From contig OX578280.1 in NCBI GenBank assembly GCA_951217055.1, positions 58,676,633 to 58,740,632 of the forward strand: a stretch of DNA of 64,000 nt, given 5' to 3'. A model generated the notes under the pieces. That model worked only from the letters and a program-made list of their open reading frames with translations. It searched no databases and was not told the origin of the DNA. The position numbers and the translations under genes were made by a program. This document shows, piece after piece, positions 23,425 through 35,109 of the stretch. The DNA is from Gerris lacustris. Lineage: Eukaryota; Arthropoda; Insecta; Hemiptera; Gerridae. Positions within the stretch are counted from its first letter, which is position 1. Each line of letters opens with the position of its first letter.

Positions 23425-23800
23425 CGTCAATTAATTTATTTCTTTGTTTACTTTTCCTTTTTAGCTGTCATTCAATGTCAATCTCTTAATAAAAAATCAT
23501 AAATTTGAAACCCGTCAAAATGAAGATTGTAAATATGGGGCATGTCAAAACAAATAACTTGCGGATTTTTTCCGAACTAACTTTCCTTACAGCAAAATTT
23601 GCTGAAAGCGAATAAAATTCTGCTGAAAGATGGCTAAAAGTATTAAAATATTGCATTGTCATCGTGTTCTGAGCTATTCTAAAAGTTTCAAATGTCTAGC
23701 GACTCGGGAAGTTAGTTAAAAAATCGATTGCAAGATTTTTACTAGACAAAGAAACAAACAAGAAAGCAAGCTAATAAAAACGTAGTAAAAATACTAATTT
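23425..23800 (+). repeat. Family D repeat, copy 2
   Basis: It shares with the copies at 29345 and 42130: TTGAAACCCGTCAAAATGAA, GGATTTTTTCCGAACTAACT, CATTGTCATCGTGTTCTGAG, TCGGGAAGTTAGTTA, a CAAA run and GCAAGCTAATAAAAACGTAG. The left part present in copies 3 and 4 is missing. Confidence 0.75.
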
Positions 23801-24424
23801 ATTTTAAAAACAAGTAATGTTTATCACTGAATTACGATACTTAATGTCATTATGAAAGATTTCTGAAATCTTTGATCTGACAATAATAATACCTGAATGT
23901 AGCATTCTACTTTTAGTATTTTATTTGAAGTGTCCGATGAAATCCTAAATAAGACGTAGGATTTTTTCTATTGTCCATGAGTTGCTAGAGCACAAGACAA
24001 CCCTAACTTGTGACAAGGGATGACACTTTATAGTGGAAGTAGTAGTAAAAAAGAATGGGCTTTTCTATCATGATCTTTTAGGATTTAGGTGGTAAAAAAA
24101 CATGGTAACATCGAAAAAAAATTCATTGAATTGGAACCAATTTTAGGTTGTTTTTTTCCCCCTCATAGAGAAAGGTACAAGGATTAGTTTCTTCCTGAGG
24201 TGAAGTGGATAGGATTACAGTCTTACACATCTGAGGATCTACAGAATCGAAATAATCTGACAAATTTGTTTTATTATTTCTTTCCTTTTTTTTACTTCAT
24301 TTTCTTTTTCTTAACAATTGAGAGGAAGTTTTGTGATAGTATTACATCCCTATTTTTGTTACATGTTGTTTGAAGTACGCCCCAAATTAACAGTTAGGTC
24401 TCGTTTTGAACCCAGTACCTACTT

Positions 24425-24582
24425 ATATTTGTTCGTTGTTCAAAACTTGCGTAGCGTTGGGGAGAGCGGTTGGCTCTAAATTAATCAGGTTAAGCAGCAT
24501 TGGGCGTGGTCATTAGTTGGATGGGTGTCCACTAACTACAAAGCTCTGGGTTCAATTACCAGATCCCCCCCCCCCCCCCCGC
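24425..24582 (+). repeat. 5S rRNA-derived SINE-like sequence
   Basis: The segment 24487-24531 aligns with the internal control region of eukaryotic 5S rRNA: GGTTAAGCAGCATTGGGCG (A box), GTGGTCATTAG (intermediate element) and TTGGATGGGTGTCC (C box). The animal 5S gene reads roughly AAGTTAAGCAGC...GGGCGTGGTCAGTACTTGGATGGGTGACC. The 5' and 3' thirds of 5S are not intact. Downstream is a B-box-like GGGTTCAATTACCAG, then C17. It is not a functional 5S gene. It fits a 5S-derived (SINE3-type) retroposon or a 5S pseudogene. Confidence 0.65.
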
Positions 24583-25141
24583 TCAATATTCCCCCAGCAT
24601 CATTTAAACAAAACAAAAGCTGCATAAATAAGTTAGCGCCACCAGGTTTCGGCCTGAAAAACCTTGGTCAATAATCTCGATTCGATATATTATCGACATG
24701 TGAGGCATGGTTTACCGACCAAACACTTCTTACAAATGTGAAGAGTCTTGTCTTCCAACCCGGGGTTTGTTCAATAGCCCCACCTGTGTAAAAGGTGTAA
24801 AGGTGTAGAAGCCCCCCGGAAAAGAAAAATTGTGATCGCTTCGCTCCTGGTGGCAAAATATAAAAACTAAAAAGTGAAAATCAAGCTACCTTCTATTTAT
24901 CCAGTTGCTAACGAGTCATACACACACATGTAGTATGTAGTTACTTATACTATAAGCCCTTTAAACACGGTGGAAGGCCTTTCACAGGCTGATGCACCAC
25001 GGTTTATTAGTTTTATTACTATTATTTGAATTTAATTTAAAATAATAATATTGTGGTTTGTAGACAAAAAAAACGGAACAAGTTTCCGAATTGGAAAGCA
25101 AGAACAAGTGTGTTTTACCGCTTGTGGTTTTAGTTGAAACC

Positions 25142-25561
25142 CAGGGTCGGACCTTGAATCCTGCAAGCTACGCGACCGCAGAAGGCGCAACACTGAAGGG
25201 GGGCACCAAAACAGGGAGAAATGGATAAGGGATAAATAAAAAATTTACGAGATTGGCGATGGCCGAGGGAACACTGAACGAACATCCCTTTCCCCATTAA
25301 AATAGACGACTAATCTGAATCATCAATAACAATATAAAACTTTACAAAAGTAACAATAAGCTCTGTTTAAAAAGTAAACTCAAAGAACAAAAAGTATTTC
25401 TCTTATGAACCAATTGAGGTATAGATAGGTATAGTCCGCTTTCCAATTATTGTGCTTGATAAAGCAAACACAACACTGAAAAAATGGTTCCAGCTTATGA
25501 AATCTACAGCAATAGCCAATATTGTTTGTTTACACTTAAAAAATGTCAAAAACCGGCCCTG
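25142..25561. mobile_element. hAT non-autonomous element (CAGGGYCGG type)
   Basis: The 420-bp element starts CAGGGTCGGACC and ends ACCGGCCCTG. The 8-bp flanks TTGAAACC (25134-25141) and TTGGAACC (25562-25569) match at 7 of 8 positions. Just inside the left end is a GC-rich block (AAGCTACGCGACCGCAGAAG, GGGGGGCACC) of the kind common in hAT elements with CAGGGCCGG termini. No transposase frame is retained. The 109-codon minus-strand frame that crosses its right boundary (25403-25732) is probably chance. Confidence 0.8.
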
Positions 25562-25917
25562 TTGGAACCCAAAACGGAAGGGGAGATAGGGAAGCAACTT
25601 AGTACGGAACAGTGATAAGAGAATGTAAACAAAACCAAAAGTTGGAGAAGTTATGCAAAACTTTCTGACTCTGCCCAGCAATAGAAGCCTATTTAATGTC
25701 ATCAAAGCTCTACAACAAGAACACAGGTCCAATCAGTACTTCTCAATAAATATTAAAAACACATTATTGCTACTTTAACAGCCACTTGATTTGAGCCCGC
25801 TTTACACAATAATTAGTGGTACGTGCAGGTGCGTAGTGCAAGTGTTTAGTATATAGGCAAAGGACAATGTATAAACGGACGCGTCAAGTGTTAATTGCGA
25901 GTTTTTTTTTAATATTC

Positions 25918-26100
25918 AGTGTGCAGTAGCCACCCGCATATCTCCACCAATGACAACATTGCCTCTATTTGCATTAAATTTGTCTAATGCCGTTCTCAGA
26001 GAACTGTAAAATTCAGCAGGGTCCTTTTCAGCTAATTCTTGAAAGCGTTTACTGCTAGATTCTTATTGAGATCGTCTGTTAATCTATTTTCTATGCCATC
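25918..26100 (-). pseudogene. Degraded coding remnant, family unknown
   Basis: On the minus strand, 26060 down to 25918 reads open for about 45 codons. It includes KRFQELAEKDPAEFYSSL, then RTALDKFNANRGNVV, then IGGDMRVATAH and a stop. Upstream, in a second frame, DDGIENRLTDDLNK continues the coding character, so a frameshift near 26055 is likely. Composition is protein-like (charged and mixed) and less AT-biased than its surroundings. It has no start codon and I do not recognise the family. It could be a transposon, endogenous viral or host-gene relic. Confidence 0.35.
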
Positions 26101-26949
26101 ATCTTTTTGGTCTATTTATTTCTAATAATAACTCGTTTTGTATTTCTAATGCAATGACTCAAACCACATCTTCAATTTATTTCCGTAATAGGCAGTTTTT
26201 TGTATTTCATATGGAAACCAGCGACTAAAAATGCTACTTTAGTAAGTGAACACGTTTGGAAATTCCACTAAGCATAATGTCTTACTATGCAATAACATCA
26301 CTTGGTACTAAGCTCAGGGTAAATTGGCCTTAACTATTAGCTTATCTTTAATACGACTAGACATTAGAAAATAGAATAAGTTACGCAGGTGAATTAAGAA
26401 ATTATCTAATCAACATTGCCTATAAAGTAAATGTAATAATGCTATAAACTAAGACATATTAATATATTACATTAGAAAAAAATCTTTAAAATATTAAAGA
26501 GACAAACGCTGAAACAAGTTGTATAATCTATAATACCATTCGATTATAAATAACTAAAGAATAATGACAGATAATTTCCCTTTAAAACTGTCTTTGTTAT
26601 TACAATCTCAACAACTGTTAATGCAAATAATAATTCTGAATGCACTTGACTACTGAGTAGATAGCGCCAAGGAATGTTTACTCTATGCCTCAACAGACCA
26701 AACTTCTTATCAAACTGGCTCCACAGTACTAGTCCATATAGAATTAACAATGATAATAATCATTTAAAAGTAATTCAGCATTAATAGAATCTAAAATAAT
26801 TATTAAATTAGACTTACTTTTTATTTCATCAAATACCTCATATCAATCAATCAACCTCATCTCATCAAATACGTCATAGAGAAAAAGAAAGAAGAGGGAA
26901 ATTTAATTTTAATGGCATAAACAATTCAAGTTCCCTTGAGTCCAAAATA
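26100..26949. other. AT-rich stretch with no recognised feature
   Basis: No gene, terminal repeat or RNA recognised. Confidence 0.45.
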
Positions 26950-28502
26950 GTTCTTTTTAAAATAGCTTCCGTTACCTTCGGTAAGCTCGTAAGCAAAAAT
27001 ATCTATATGGAACAAGGATCTAAAATAGACTGCCAATTGGTGTGGCACATAGCTTCCTCGCATCCTATCCATGTACTGTATTGGTTTTATACAATTTTTA
27101 CAAGCCATTATTGTCTAATTTGTTTAATTGTTTTCCCGTTTTTTAATCTGTCAAAATTGTTTTAATTTTTTACATGAATTAAAGTATAAATTTAGCAAAA
27201 GTTAAAGAGCGCAGACTGTTCAAATTAATCTTGGGATATCTGCGGGTTACTTTCGATAAACTGTAAAAGTTTCATACAAATCAGATAAGTACTTTTGAAG
27301 GTATATGTGTAAATAGATGTATGTTTGTGCGCATGTGGAAGAGAAACAAATAAGCTCAGAAGGTTGAAACTTATATGGGACCAGCAATGGGCTAATTATG
27401 ACCTACCATCTAAATTTCATTAAAATCGGACGTGTAGTTTTTAAGATATGTTGGTTCGCAAAAATCGAACGACAGACCGACAGACCGACAGACAGACCGA
27501 CAGACAGACACGGAACCAAAAATGTTCCCTGATGTCTGAAACGGATTTCTGTCTTGGAATATTTGAAATCGGAGACCTAAAATATTTTTGTTCTTCGAAA
27601 CGATCACATATAGCTTCCGTTACCTTCGGTAAGCTCGGAAGCAAAATAACTTAAAAGCTCAAGAATTTTTAAACACTTGTTAATATCTTTTCATATCTAA
27701 GGTAGGAAGATATATCATTTTGCCTCCTAGCTTACAGAAGGTAACGGAAGCTATGTAATCGTTCTAAAAAACGAAAATTTTTAATTTTTCCGATTTCAAA
27801 AATTCCAAGACAGAAATCAGTTTCTGACGCCAAGGAACCATTTTTGGTCCCGTCTACCTGTATCAACCAACATATCATAAAAAACTATTCGTTCGATTTG
27901 AATGAAATTTGGATGGTAGATCATAATTAGCCCATTGTTAGTACAATATAAGTTTCAACCTTCTGCGCCCGTTTATCTTCACTCATATAAATTTCATTAA
28001 ATTTGGGTGGTTTTTTCGAAAGTAGTCCGCAGATAGCCCCAGATTAATTTCAACCGCGCTCTTTAAATTTTACTAAATTAATATTTTAATTAATGTAAAG
28101 TATACTGCTTTTATTTAATTGTTCCCCTCTCCTTTTGTAATATGTCAAAATTGTTTTGATTTTTACATGAATTAAAGTATCAATAAGCAAAAGTCAAAGA
28201 AAACGGTTAAAATTATGGTGCTACTTGCAGTCAACAAACCATCAACAAACCATCCAAATTTCATAAAAAGCAGATGAGTAGTTTTAAAGATATAGATGTA
28301 AATAAAAATAAAGGTGTGTTGTGTGCAAAAAGAAACAAAGGCAAAGAAACATAGGCGCAGAAGGTTGAAACTTAAATGGGACCAACAATAGGCTAATTAC
28401 GAAAAACCATAAAAATTTCTTTAAAATTGGACGCGTACATTTTAAGATAATATGTTGGTTCGGAATAGGACTTGAGGAAGCTAAGTGCCACACAAATTGG
28501 CA
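26950..28502. repeat. Cluster of family A copies in both orientations
   Basis: 26950-26999 is the terminal-hairpin end of a truncated copy. 27031-27645 is a nearly full copy with head TGGTGTGGCACATAGCTTCC, core TAAATTTCATTAAAATCGGA, a GACA/GACC run and the terminal hairpin. 27722-28085 is an inverted copy starting from the hairpin end. 28090-28502 is a direct partial copy whose outer end is the head in reverse (AGTGCCACACAAATTGGCA). As a result the block 27031-28502 is bounded by inverted head sequences of about 29 bp. All frames are low-complexity products of the GACA run. Confidence 0.8.
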
Positions 28503-29129
28503 TAATATATATTTATTATTATTTTTTTCTTTTACAAAATACACATTTGTAACTCAAAAATAAATATTACATTCAACAAACAATAGTAGAATGAATAAAA
28601 AACTAAACATATACATTTTTTTTAGACACCTTACATACATGTAAGAACTCTCAGAAAGTCCAAAAAAGTTGAACAAGAAAAAAAGAGAAAGAATTAGGTT
28701 TTCTAAGAACAGGTTGATGGGAAACAGGAATTCCACGGCATACCAAAACAAAACTAAGTATGCAATTAGTTCTACTTGATGAGTTCATTCTACCTTACAA
28801 TGTACACATTCAACAAACTTTACTCCCTTCTTCGCCTATTCTTAACTCCAAAAAAACTTTTTTAAAATAACTAATCCCATATGCAAATACTCTTCTTTGA
28901 ATTGACAATATGAAAGAAACAAATTATTTTTTTCTTAACATAAAAGTTTTAAAATATACCTTTTTTCTGCATTTTACTATTCAAGACTTTCAGAGAAATT
29001 GATTTAGAGCAATAAATGACTAATTTTGTAAAAACAAAGGTAAGATTTTTGTAATTAGATGGTATTTTAGTTTAATGATTTCATTTTTGTAGTAATTATA
29101 TTATTCTTTGGAGTGGTTTAAGAACTAAT

Positions 29130-29705
29130 AATTTCAAGATAAAAAGAACTTTTTATATACTACGTTTTTAAATTTTCTGTTGTACCATATGTAATGTTGA
29201 TAATATAATTGTGATTGTTATATAATGTAAGTGAAAAAAAAATAGTTCCGAATTTATTTACTTCACATAACAACCATCTAGAGAGCTGATCTTAAACCTA
29301 TAAAAGGACAAATCTTTGTACAACGGATCTCACCTCATCTTGGATCAATTAATTTATTTCTTTGTTTACTTTTCCTTTTTCGCTGTCATTCAATATTTAC
29401 CTCTTAAAAAATCACAAATTTGAAATCCGTCAAAACGAAGATTGAATATATGGGACATGTCAAAACAAATAAAATAACTTGTGGATTTTTTCCAAACTGA
29501 CTTCCCATACATCAAAATTTGCTGGAAACGAATTAAATTCTGCTGAAAGATGACTAAAAGTATTAAAATAATGCATTGTCATCGTGTTCTGAGCTATTCT
29601 AAATCTTTCAAATATCTAGCTACTCGGGAAGTTAGTTAAAAATCGATTGCAAGATTTGTACTGGACAAACAAACAAACAAACAACAAAGCAAGCTAATAA
29701 AAAAG
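29130..29705 (+). repeat. Family D repeat, copy 3
   Basis: It begins ATTTCAAGATAAAAAGAACT, continues TACGTTTTTAAATTTTCTGT, and includes the ACGGATCTCACC segment and the CAATGCATT core. It ends with a CAAA run and AAGCAAGCTAATAAAAAAGT. It is collinear with 41838-42470. No coding capacity. Confidence 0.8.
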
Positions 29706-29887
29706 TAGTAAAAATGATAATGGTCGAAGGCAACTTGCTAACCAAATTCGCTCTAATTTTTAGCACTTCTACAAACGGAAGAGCAGCAGAGGTCATTAAG
29801 GGTAAAAAACGCAGTAGGTGAAAAAAGAGGATTTTAGAATTCGGTTTTAACTGCCTTAGAGCATAAAGACACTATATTACAAAAGAA

Positions 29888-29924
<37 letters not shown>

Positions 29925-29948
29925 AAAATAATAAAATAATAATAATAG
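29888..29948. repeat. (AAT)n microsatellite
   Basis: Twelve or more AAT units, then imperfect AAT/AAAT. Confidence 0.9.
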
Positions 29949-30459
29949 CAAAAAGTAAATTAATTTATGACAATATACTATAAGGGAAGTGAATAGTAAT
30001 GATTATAGGGGGTAAAAAGTCATTGAAAAATATATATTATTAATAATACCAGAATAGATTGAAAAGGAGAGTTAAGAGAAACAGGATCGTGTCTATTCTT
30101 TCCTTTAAGAGAGAGGCAAAAAGGTCTTTGAACTTCAATTGTAGTTCAAGTTCCCTAAGCATCAGTACTGCTTTACAGAGAACTGCTTGAAAGCAACTCG
30201 ACTAAAGGGTTAAACAAATTCCAAGGTGCAAGTGAGTCATATGAGTGTATCAATCAAAAAAGAATAAAAACATTTCTTAAGTTTATAAGCCAACGAGCTT
30301 TGAATATAGAGTGCTTTATTCCAGTTGTTCTGAAGAGAAAAAAAAATATTGAAGATATGCAGTCTGGAAGGTAAGTTGGTGTTAGTACTGCGTGAAGAAT
30401 TAAAGTATTTGCTGGAGGAGTGTTAAAGAAACAAATTCATTAGTGTGTATCTGAAGTCT

Positions 30460-30650
30460 ATGATTGTTTACTGGATAAGGTATAAAACGGTTATGGGTAT
30501 CCCCCTTGGTTCGGACCTGTCTACAGGAGTACGAGGTAGGTTTCCTTATATCAACCTGAGTTCACAGGCCAAATAAAGGAAACCTGGAAGTTCTAACTCG
30601 GTCCAGATCCGACAGACTCCGTCATAGAGAAAGGAAATAACCCAGACGAG
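30460..30650. other. GC-richer block with short foldback
   Basis: Less AT-rich than its flanks. AGGTTTCCTTA (about 30536) pairs with AAGGAAACCT (about 30577). Two related segments, GGTTCGGACCTG and CGGTCCAGATCCG, occur. No family is recognised. Confidence 0.35.
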
Positions 30651-31024
30651 TTTACATACTTATGACTTTACAAGGAAATTCTTTGACATATTTATGAATT
30701 GCTGTTACTTAGAAAGTAAATTTACTTAATTACTTTGAGTTAATGGACAAATAATTAACTTTGTCGTGGACTAAAAAGTCCATCTGTAATGATGGTCTAT
30801 TTCCCCCAACAATCCTTTTGTTTATTCTCTCTGAATTGTTCTAATTCCATTATTTATTACATCCCACGAGCTTGCTGCTTAAACATAATTTGTTTTAGGT
30901 ATGATAACACCCACATGGAATCAAATAGTAGGTGCGGACGATATGAGTTCATATCCAATGAGATTCTACAAGTTCAGATAAGGACAGTGATCTTGATCGG
31001 TTTCCAAAGAATCATATCAACAGA

Positions 31025-31092
31025 TGCGCAGGCGCGATATAGACTGGGCATGCGCAGAGAGGCGCATGCCCAGTCTATATCGCGCCTGCGCA
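31025..31092. repeat. Perfect 31-bp GC-rich palindrome, 6-bp spacer
   Basis: The arm 31025-31055 starts TGCGCAGGCGCGATATAGAC and ends GGGCATGCGC. The arm 31062-31092 is its exact reverse complement. The spacer is AGAGAG. It is strikingly GC-rich for this genome and contains nested palindromes (GCATGC, TGCGCA). The frames at 30789-31133 and 31024-31215 cross it and gain their length partly from it. Downstream residues (VFNTTVKDYILSKSVDEKAL) look protein-like but belong to no family I know. Confidence 0.95.
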
Positions 31093-31219
31093 GAAACCAA
31101 TGCTCGGCTCGATTCCTCTGTTCGAGTCTTTAATACAACAGTTAAGGATTATATTCTGTCTAAAAGTGTGGACGAGAAGGCTCTTCTGAATGCAACAGTG
31201 CAAGGAGCTTCTTGAATAA

Positions 31220-32610
31220 AGCCAGAAGGTGAAGTCACTCTTAAAAAAGCAATAAACCTATGATTTTACTTAGTTTAACGAAAGATCCGATTAAGTTAAA
31301 ACTTAAATTAAGTTTCATAAACTTATAAATAAATCAAATGATAGGTGTTCAAATTTATAATCCAGAAGTTTAAAACTAAGTTTCTACGGTGTTACTAAAC
31401 TTTTTAGACACACACTGATACAGCTGAAATTCAATTCTTATATAGAGTAAGAATTTTTACCAAACAATGAAAAAAGAAAGCGTATTGTTTCAACTAAACT
31501 CAAAATTGGATTCAAAATAGTTTAGTTGTTACTTTAACAATAATAATATGATTTCACACTACGTTTTTCAAATGTTTAGTGGCAATTCACAATATCCTAA
31601 CTTTAATGACATTTTCTTAACATAAACTTGTAATACAAAAGTGAAATTGCTCCAAAAAGAAAATTAACTGCAACTTCAAATTTTAAAAACCTTAAAAAAA
31701 GAAAGAAAGTACAAATATTTTAATTTTATTATTCATAATAATTCTCTTCTAGATATTTGCATTTTTCTTTTCGTCTAGCAAAGAAAAGCATTTGTAACAC
31801 TTGTTTAATGAATAAAAAAATTCTCTCCTTGCGCTATAATAGTTTTATCAAGAAAATGGAGAAACAAAAGTAAAACACATAAATTCTTCTTGACAATTTA
31901 ACTTTTCATTAAAAATGTTAATGATTTCAAATATATGAGATTTTCATTTACGTTTAGACAAAAAAAAAGGTGTATATATATATATTACAAAAAATAATTA
32001 AATTTAAATTCACGCGCGAAAACATTAAGAAATTGAATAAAAGAAGGTAATGAAAATTGGAAGAGCTTCAACAGATAATGAGAAATCTCTAGGAGACAGT
32101 TCATTTTGGGAGAATTTCACGAAAATTAAAATGTCAAGAATACTCTAGAATTTCTGCGAAAATGAATTGAAGTGGGAGTTGCAGCTTGGGAAGCAAGATG
32201 AGGGGCAATTTAGGACAAACTTTATTACTGTGTTAGAAACTGAGAAAACACACCGGAATTCTATTTCCTTCAGAATCCTGACTCTCTCAATATAGAAGGA
32301 CCAGGACCCTAAGGATACAGAACATAACCCGGTATACCCTCATGGAATATTGAGCAACTTGTAACCCTTACACCGTCTCTAAAGCTCTAATTTAATTTGA
32401 TATATTAGCAAGAAACTCAAATATAATAGTATTGAATTATTACAGTAAGGGAAAATATTGTTTCAAGGATTTGTCTTGATTTTCCAATAAAAATTAAGGT
32501 ATCAAAAGAAACCTATAATAAGTTCAATAATTATATATTATTTAAATAATCCTTAAATACCTATTATAATAAATAAATAACCCGTTTCAATAAATATAAG
32601 TAGAGGATGA
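31220..32610. other. AT-rich stretch with no recognised feature
   Basis: No gene, terminal repeat or RNA recognised. Confidence 0.5.
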
Positions 32611-32617
32611 AACAATT

Positions 32618-32977
32618 AGTCCAGGAGATATCATGCAAAAAAGTGTCTGACTGACATCAAGCTAGAATTTTAGGATTGTTAGTCAAATATTACTCCAAAT
32701 CAAAGAGGTCACCTATTAAAAGACAAACTACCATCAACTTGATGTTTGGTTTACTAACTAATTTCGTACTCAGGATCATGAATATAACATTGTCCACCAA
32801 AAAAGGCGGGGCAAGGCCCATCTCCACCGGTTTTTTTTCAAATGCCTATTACCAAGCTTTGTCCCTCAGACGAACTTAGCCGACCACATATTCTTAAAAG
32901 GCACCAAAAGATTTACTTATAAACAAAGTTCTAGCTTGATGTTAGTCAGACAATTTTTTGCACGCTATCTCCTGGAC
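32618..32977. mobile_element. MITE-like element with about 48-bp terminal inverted repeats
   Basis: GTCCAGGAGATATCATGC...GACATCAAGCTAGAA (32618-32665) is complementary to TTCTAGCTTGATGTTAGTC...CTCCTGGAC (32929-32977), with about four mismatches. The interior is about 260 bp with a 67-codon chance frame. I cannot read a clear target duplication, so the superfamily is open. Confidence 0.75.
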
Positions 32978-33871
32978 GTGGTAACCTAACCAATCTCTTT
33001 GATATCTAAATATAATTGATAGTTAAAGATTTCGTTAGTATATTGATTATATTAAAATAGAAAATTTCAGGAGACAACTGAATATCAGTTATTACCTAAT
33101 ATTTTACACCAATGTTGGAAGCATAAATAAACCGGGGTTTCCAATTGAATTTCATCGAGTGCCGAATTAAATACTTCGTGGAATCTCACGGGCTAATTTT
33201 CGAATCCTACCCATTCCTTGACCTGAACACCGTATGTTTGATAGCTCCCTGGTATAAAGTAATAGTTCTAAAATAATTAACTGAAGATTTTATTTTTAAA
33301 TGAACAAACGTTATCCTACTGAGAATAGTTATTTTTACAGCAACATAAGTTGTTACATCTTCAGCAACGTAAGTTGATACATTTACAGTTACGTATAGAC
33401 GTTTTTAGACTGATTGGACCGTTATACTAAAAAAACCTGATTAACTTTTAAGATATTGTTTTTAGATTGATTTAATAGATTGATGCGTAAAATTAATATA
33501 GTTTATTTTTTGTAAAGCAGGACTCCTAAATTTAAAGCTAAAATTTATATCTTCTTTCGCCTTAAGATATTTTTAGAATTATAATCAACCCATAATATTA
33601 GAAAGTGTATTAAATTGTATGAAATAGGTTCGGTAACAGCCACGCTTTTTTTACTCAATCGACACAAGCAATAATTAAAAACATTTATGAACTCGCGAGA
33701 ACTTAAAACGCGTAAAAAATGCATAAAAAAAAACTTTGCGTCATAACAATACTTTCTCATTACACATGCGGAGTGCGTAAGAAAATAAGAATAAATAAGC
33801 AATAAAAAAATTCAATTAAAATTACTGCAATTAAAAAGAACAAAAAAAGTATTTTTATATGGAGTAAAGTA

Positions 33872-33875
<4 letters not shown>

Positions 33876-33964
<89 letters not shown>
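33876..33964. repeat. (TA)n microsatellite
   Basis: About 44 TA units. The overlapping minus-strand frame reads YIYI and is an artefact of the repeat. Confidence 0.95.
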
Positions 33965-33966
<2 letters not shown>

Positions 33967-34932
33967 GAATAAATCAAAAAGAGAAATTCCAGTTCCCCCA
34001 CTTTTTTCGATAACTTTTCTTAATGAACTGAAACAAGAATTGAAAAAAGTCCGAAGCAGATAACTAAGTGCGTGGGCTTCATTCTTAAAGAACAGAAGGT
34101 CCATTATCAATGGGAAAAACAAGAAAGAGATGGGTCATAAAATATCCTGAAACAGAGGTTTTTATAGCTTACATTAAGTATGTTCCCTATCAAAAACTCA
34201 CATCTGGGAGGAAGTTGAAAATCACAAAACAAACCGATATGGCAAAATAAAACAAGAATACGACTCTATAAAATTATTTACTTAGAATATATTAAAGACC
34301 AGAAGGAATCAAAACAGATATACCTTGTTTTTTAGACATCACAAATCTCATCAAATGAAAAAAGTTCATAAATTAATACATTAAATATTTTTGAACAGGA
34401 GATCTAAATACTCTTTATAACCCAGATGATGAGTAATAAACAAAAAATCAACGGTAGGACGCGAAATACAAGGCTTATAAACATTTTAAAAATATACACA
34501 ATGCATTTTATTTTATGTTAATATTATAAATGTTTAAACTTCTTAATAGTTAACATAAGACCTACACACTTTATTTCAAGAAAAAAAAGCTTGTTTTACC
34601 AAAAAGGTTGCTCCAATCATTTATAAAAATAAAAAGTTAAACATTATATTTGTCCAAACATTAAATGTCATCCCTTCTTTATCTCTTGTTTTTTATTAAA
34701 TTATAAATATTAAGTCGAACTCATGATCAGAATTATTTGATTTTATTTCTTTAACTTCTAATGCCAAAGTGCAGGTTAAATATTAAGACTACGAACAGGG
34801 GATTCTATTATCATTTATTGGATGTTATAAATTTACATACTATTTAAGTCTCGTCTACGTTTTGCTAGTTCCCTTTTAGGAGCGTAAATCTTTAAGCACC
34901 CAAAAGTATTAAGTGTTGGTTATACTTGATGA

Positions 34933-35012
34933 TTAGCTTAGCCAAGTTGGTTTATGTGCGCTCCGCCTGAGCATAAAACACCGACATATCTTGGGTTCGA
35001 ATCCCAGAACGG
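34933..35012 (+). repeat. tRNA-derived SINE head
   Basis: TTAGCTTAGCCAAGTTGG (A-box-like; consensus TRGCNNAGYNGG) is followed after about 45 bp by GGGTTCGAATCCC, a perfect B box within a short stem. The spacing suits a tRNA of about 75-80 nt. The acceptor stem does not pair, so this is a SINE or tRNA relic. An AT-rich tail and G10 follow near 35093. Confidence 0.65.
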
Positions 35013-35109
35013 TGAGAAATGTTTACACTGATGATCACAACAATTAGACATGTAAAGACAGACTGTCCCTTCAGGCAGATTTTTATTTTTGGTGGGGGGG
35101 GGGCCTCAG

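Noticed and set aside
24425..24582. Functional 5S rRNA gene
   Set aside because: Only the internal control region is recognisable. The terminal helix and much of the 3' third are missing.
25403..25732. 109-codon minus-strand frame as a gene
   Set aside because: It crosses the right end and target duplication of the hAT element, so half is transposon and half is flank. It shows no recognisable domain.
28284..28751. Two minus-strand frames of 86 and 65 codons
   Set aside because: They are phenylalanine/leucine-rich translations of A-rich plus-strand sequence. The first is largely family A material.
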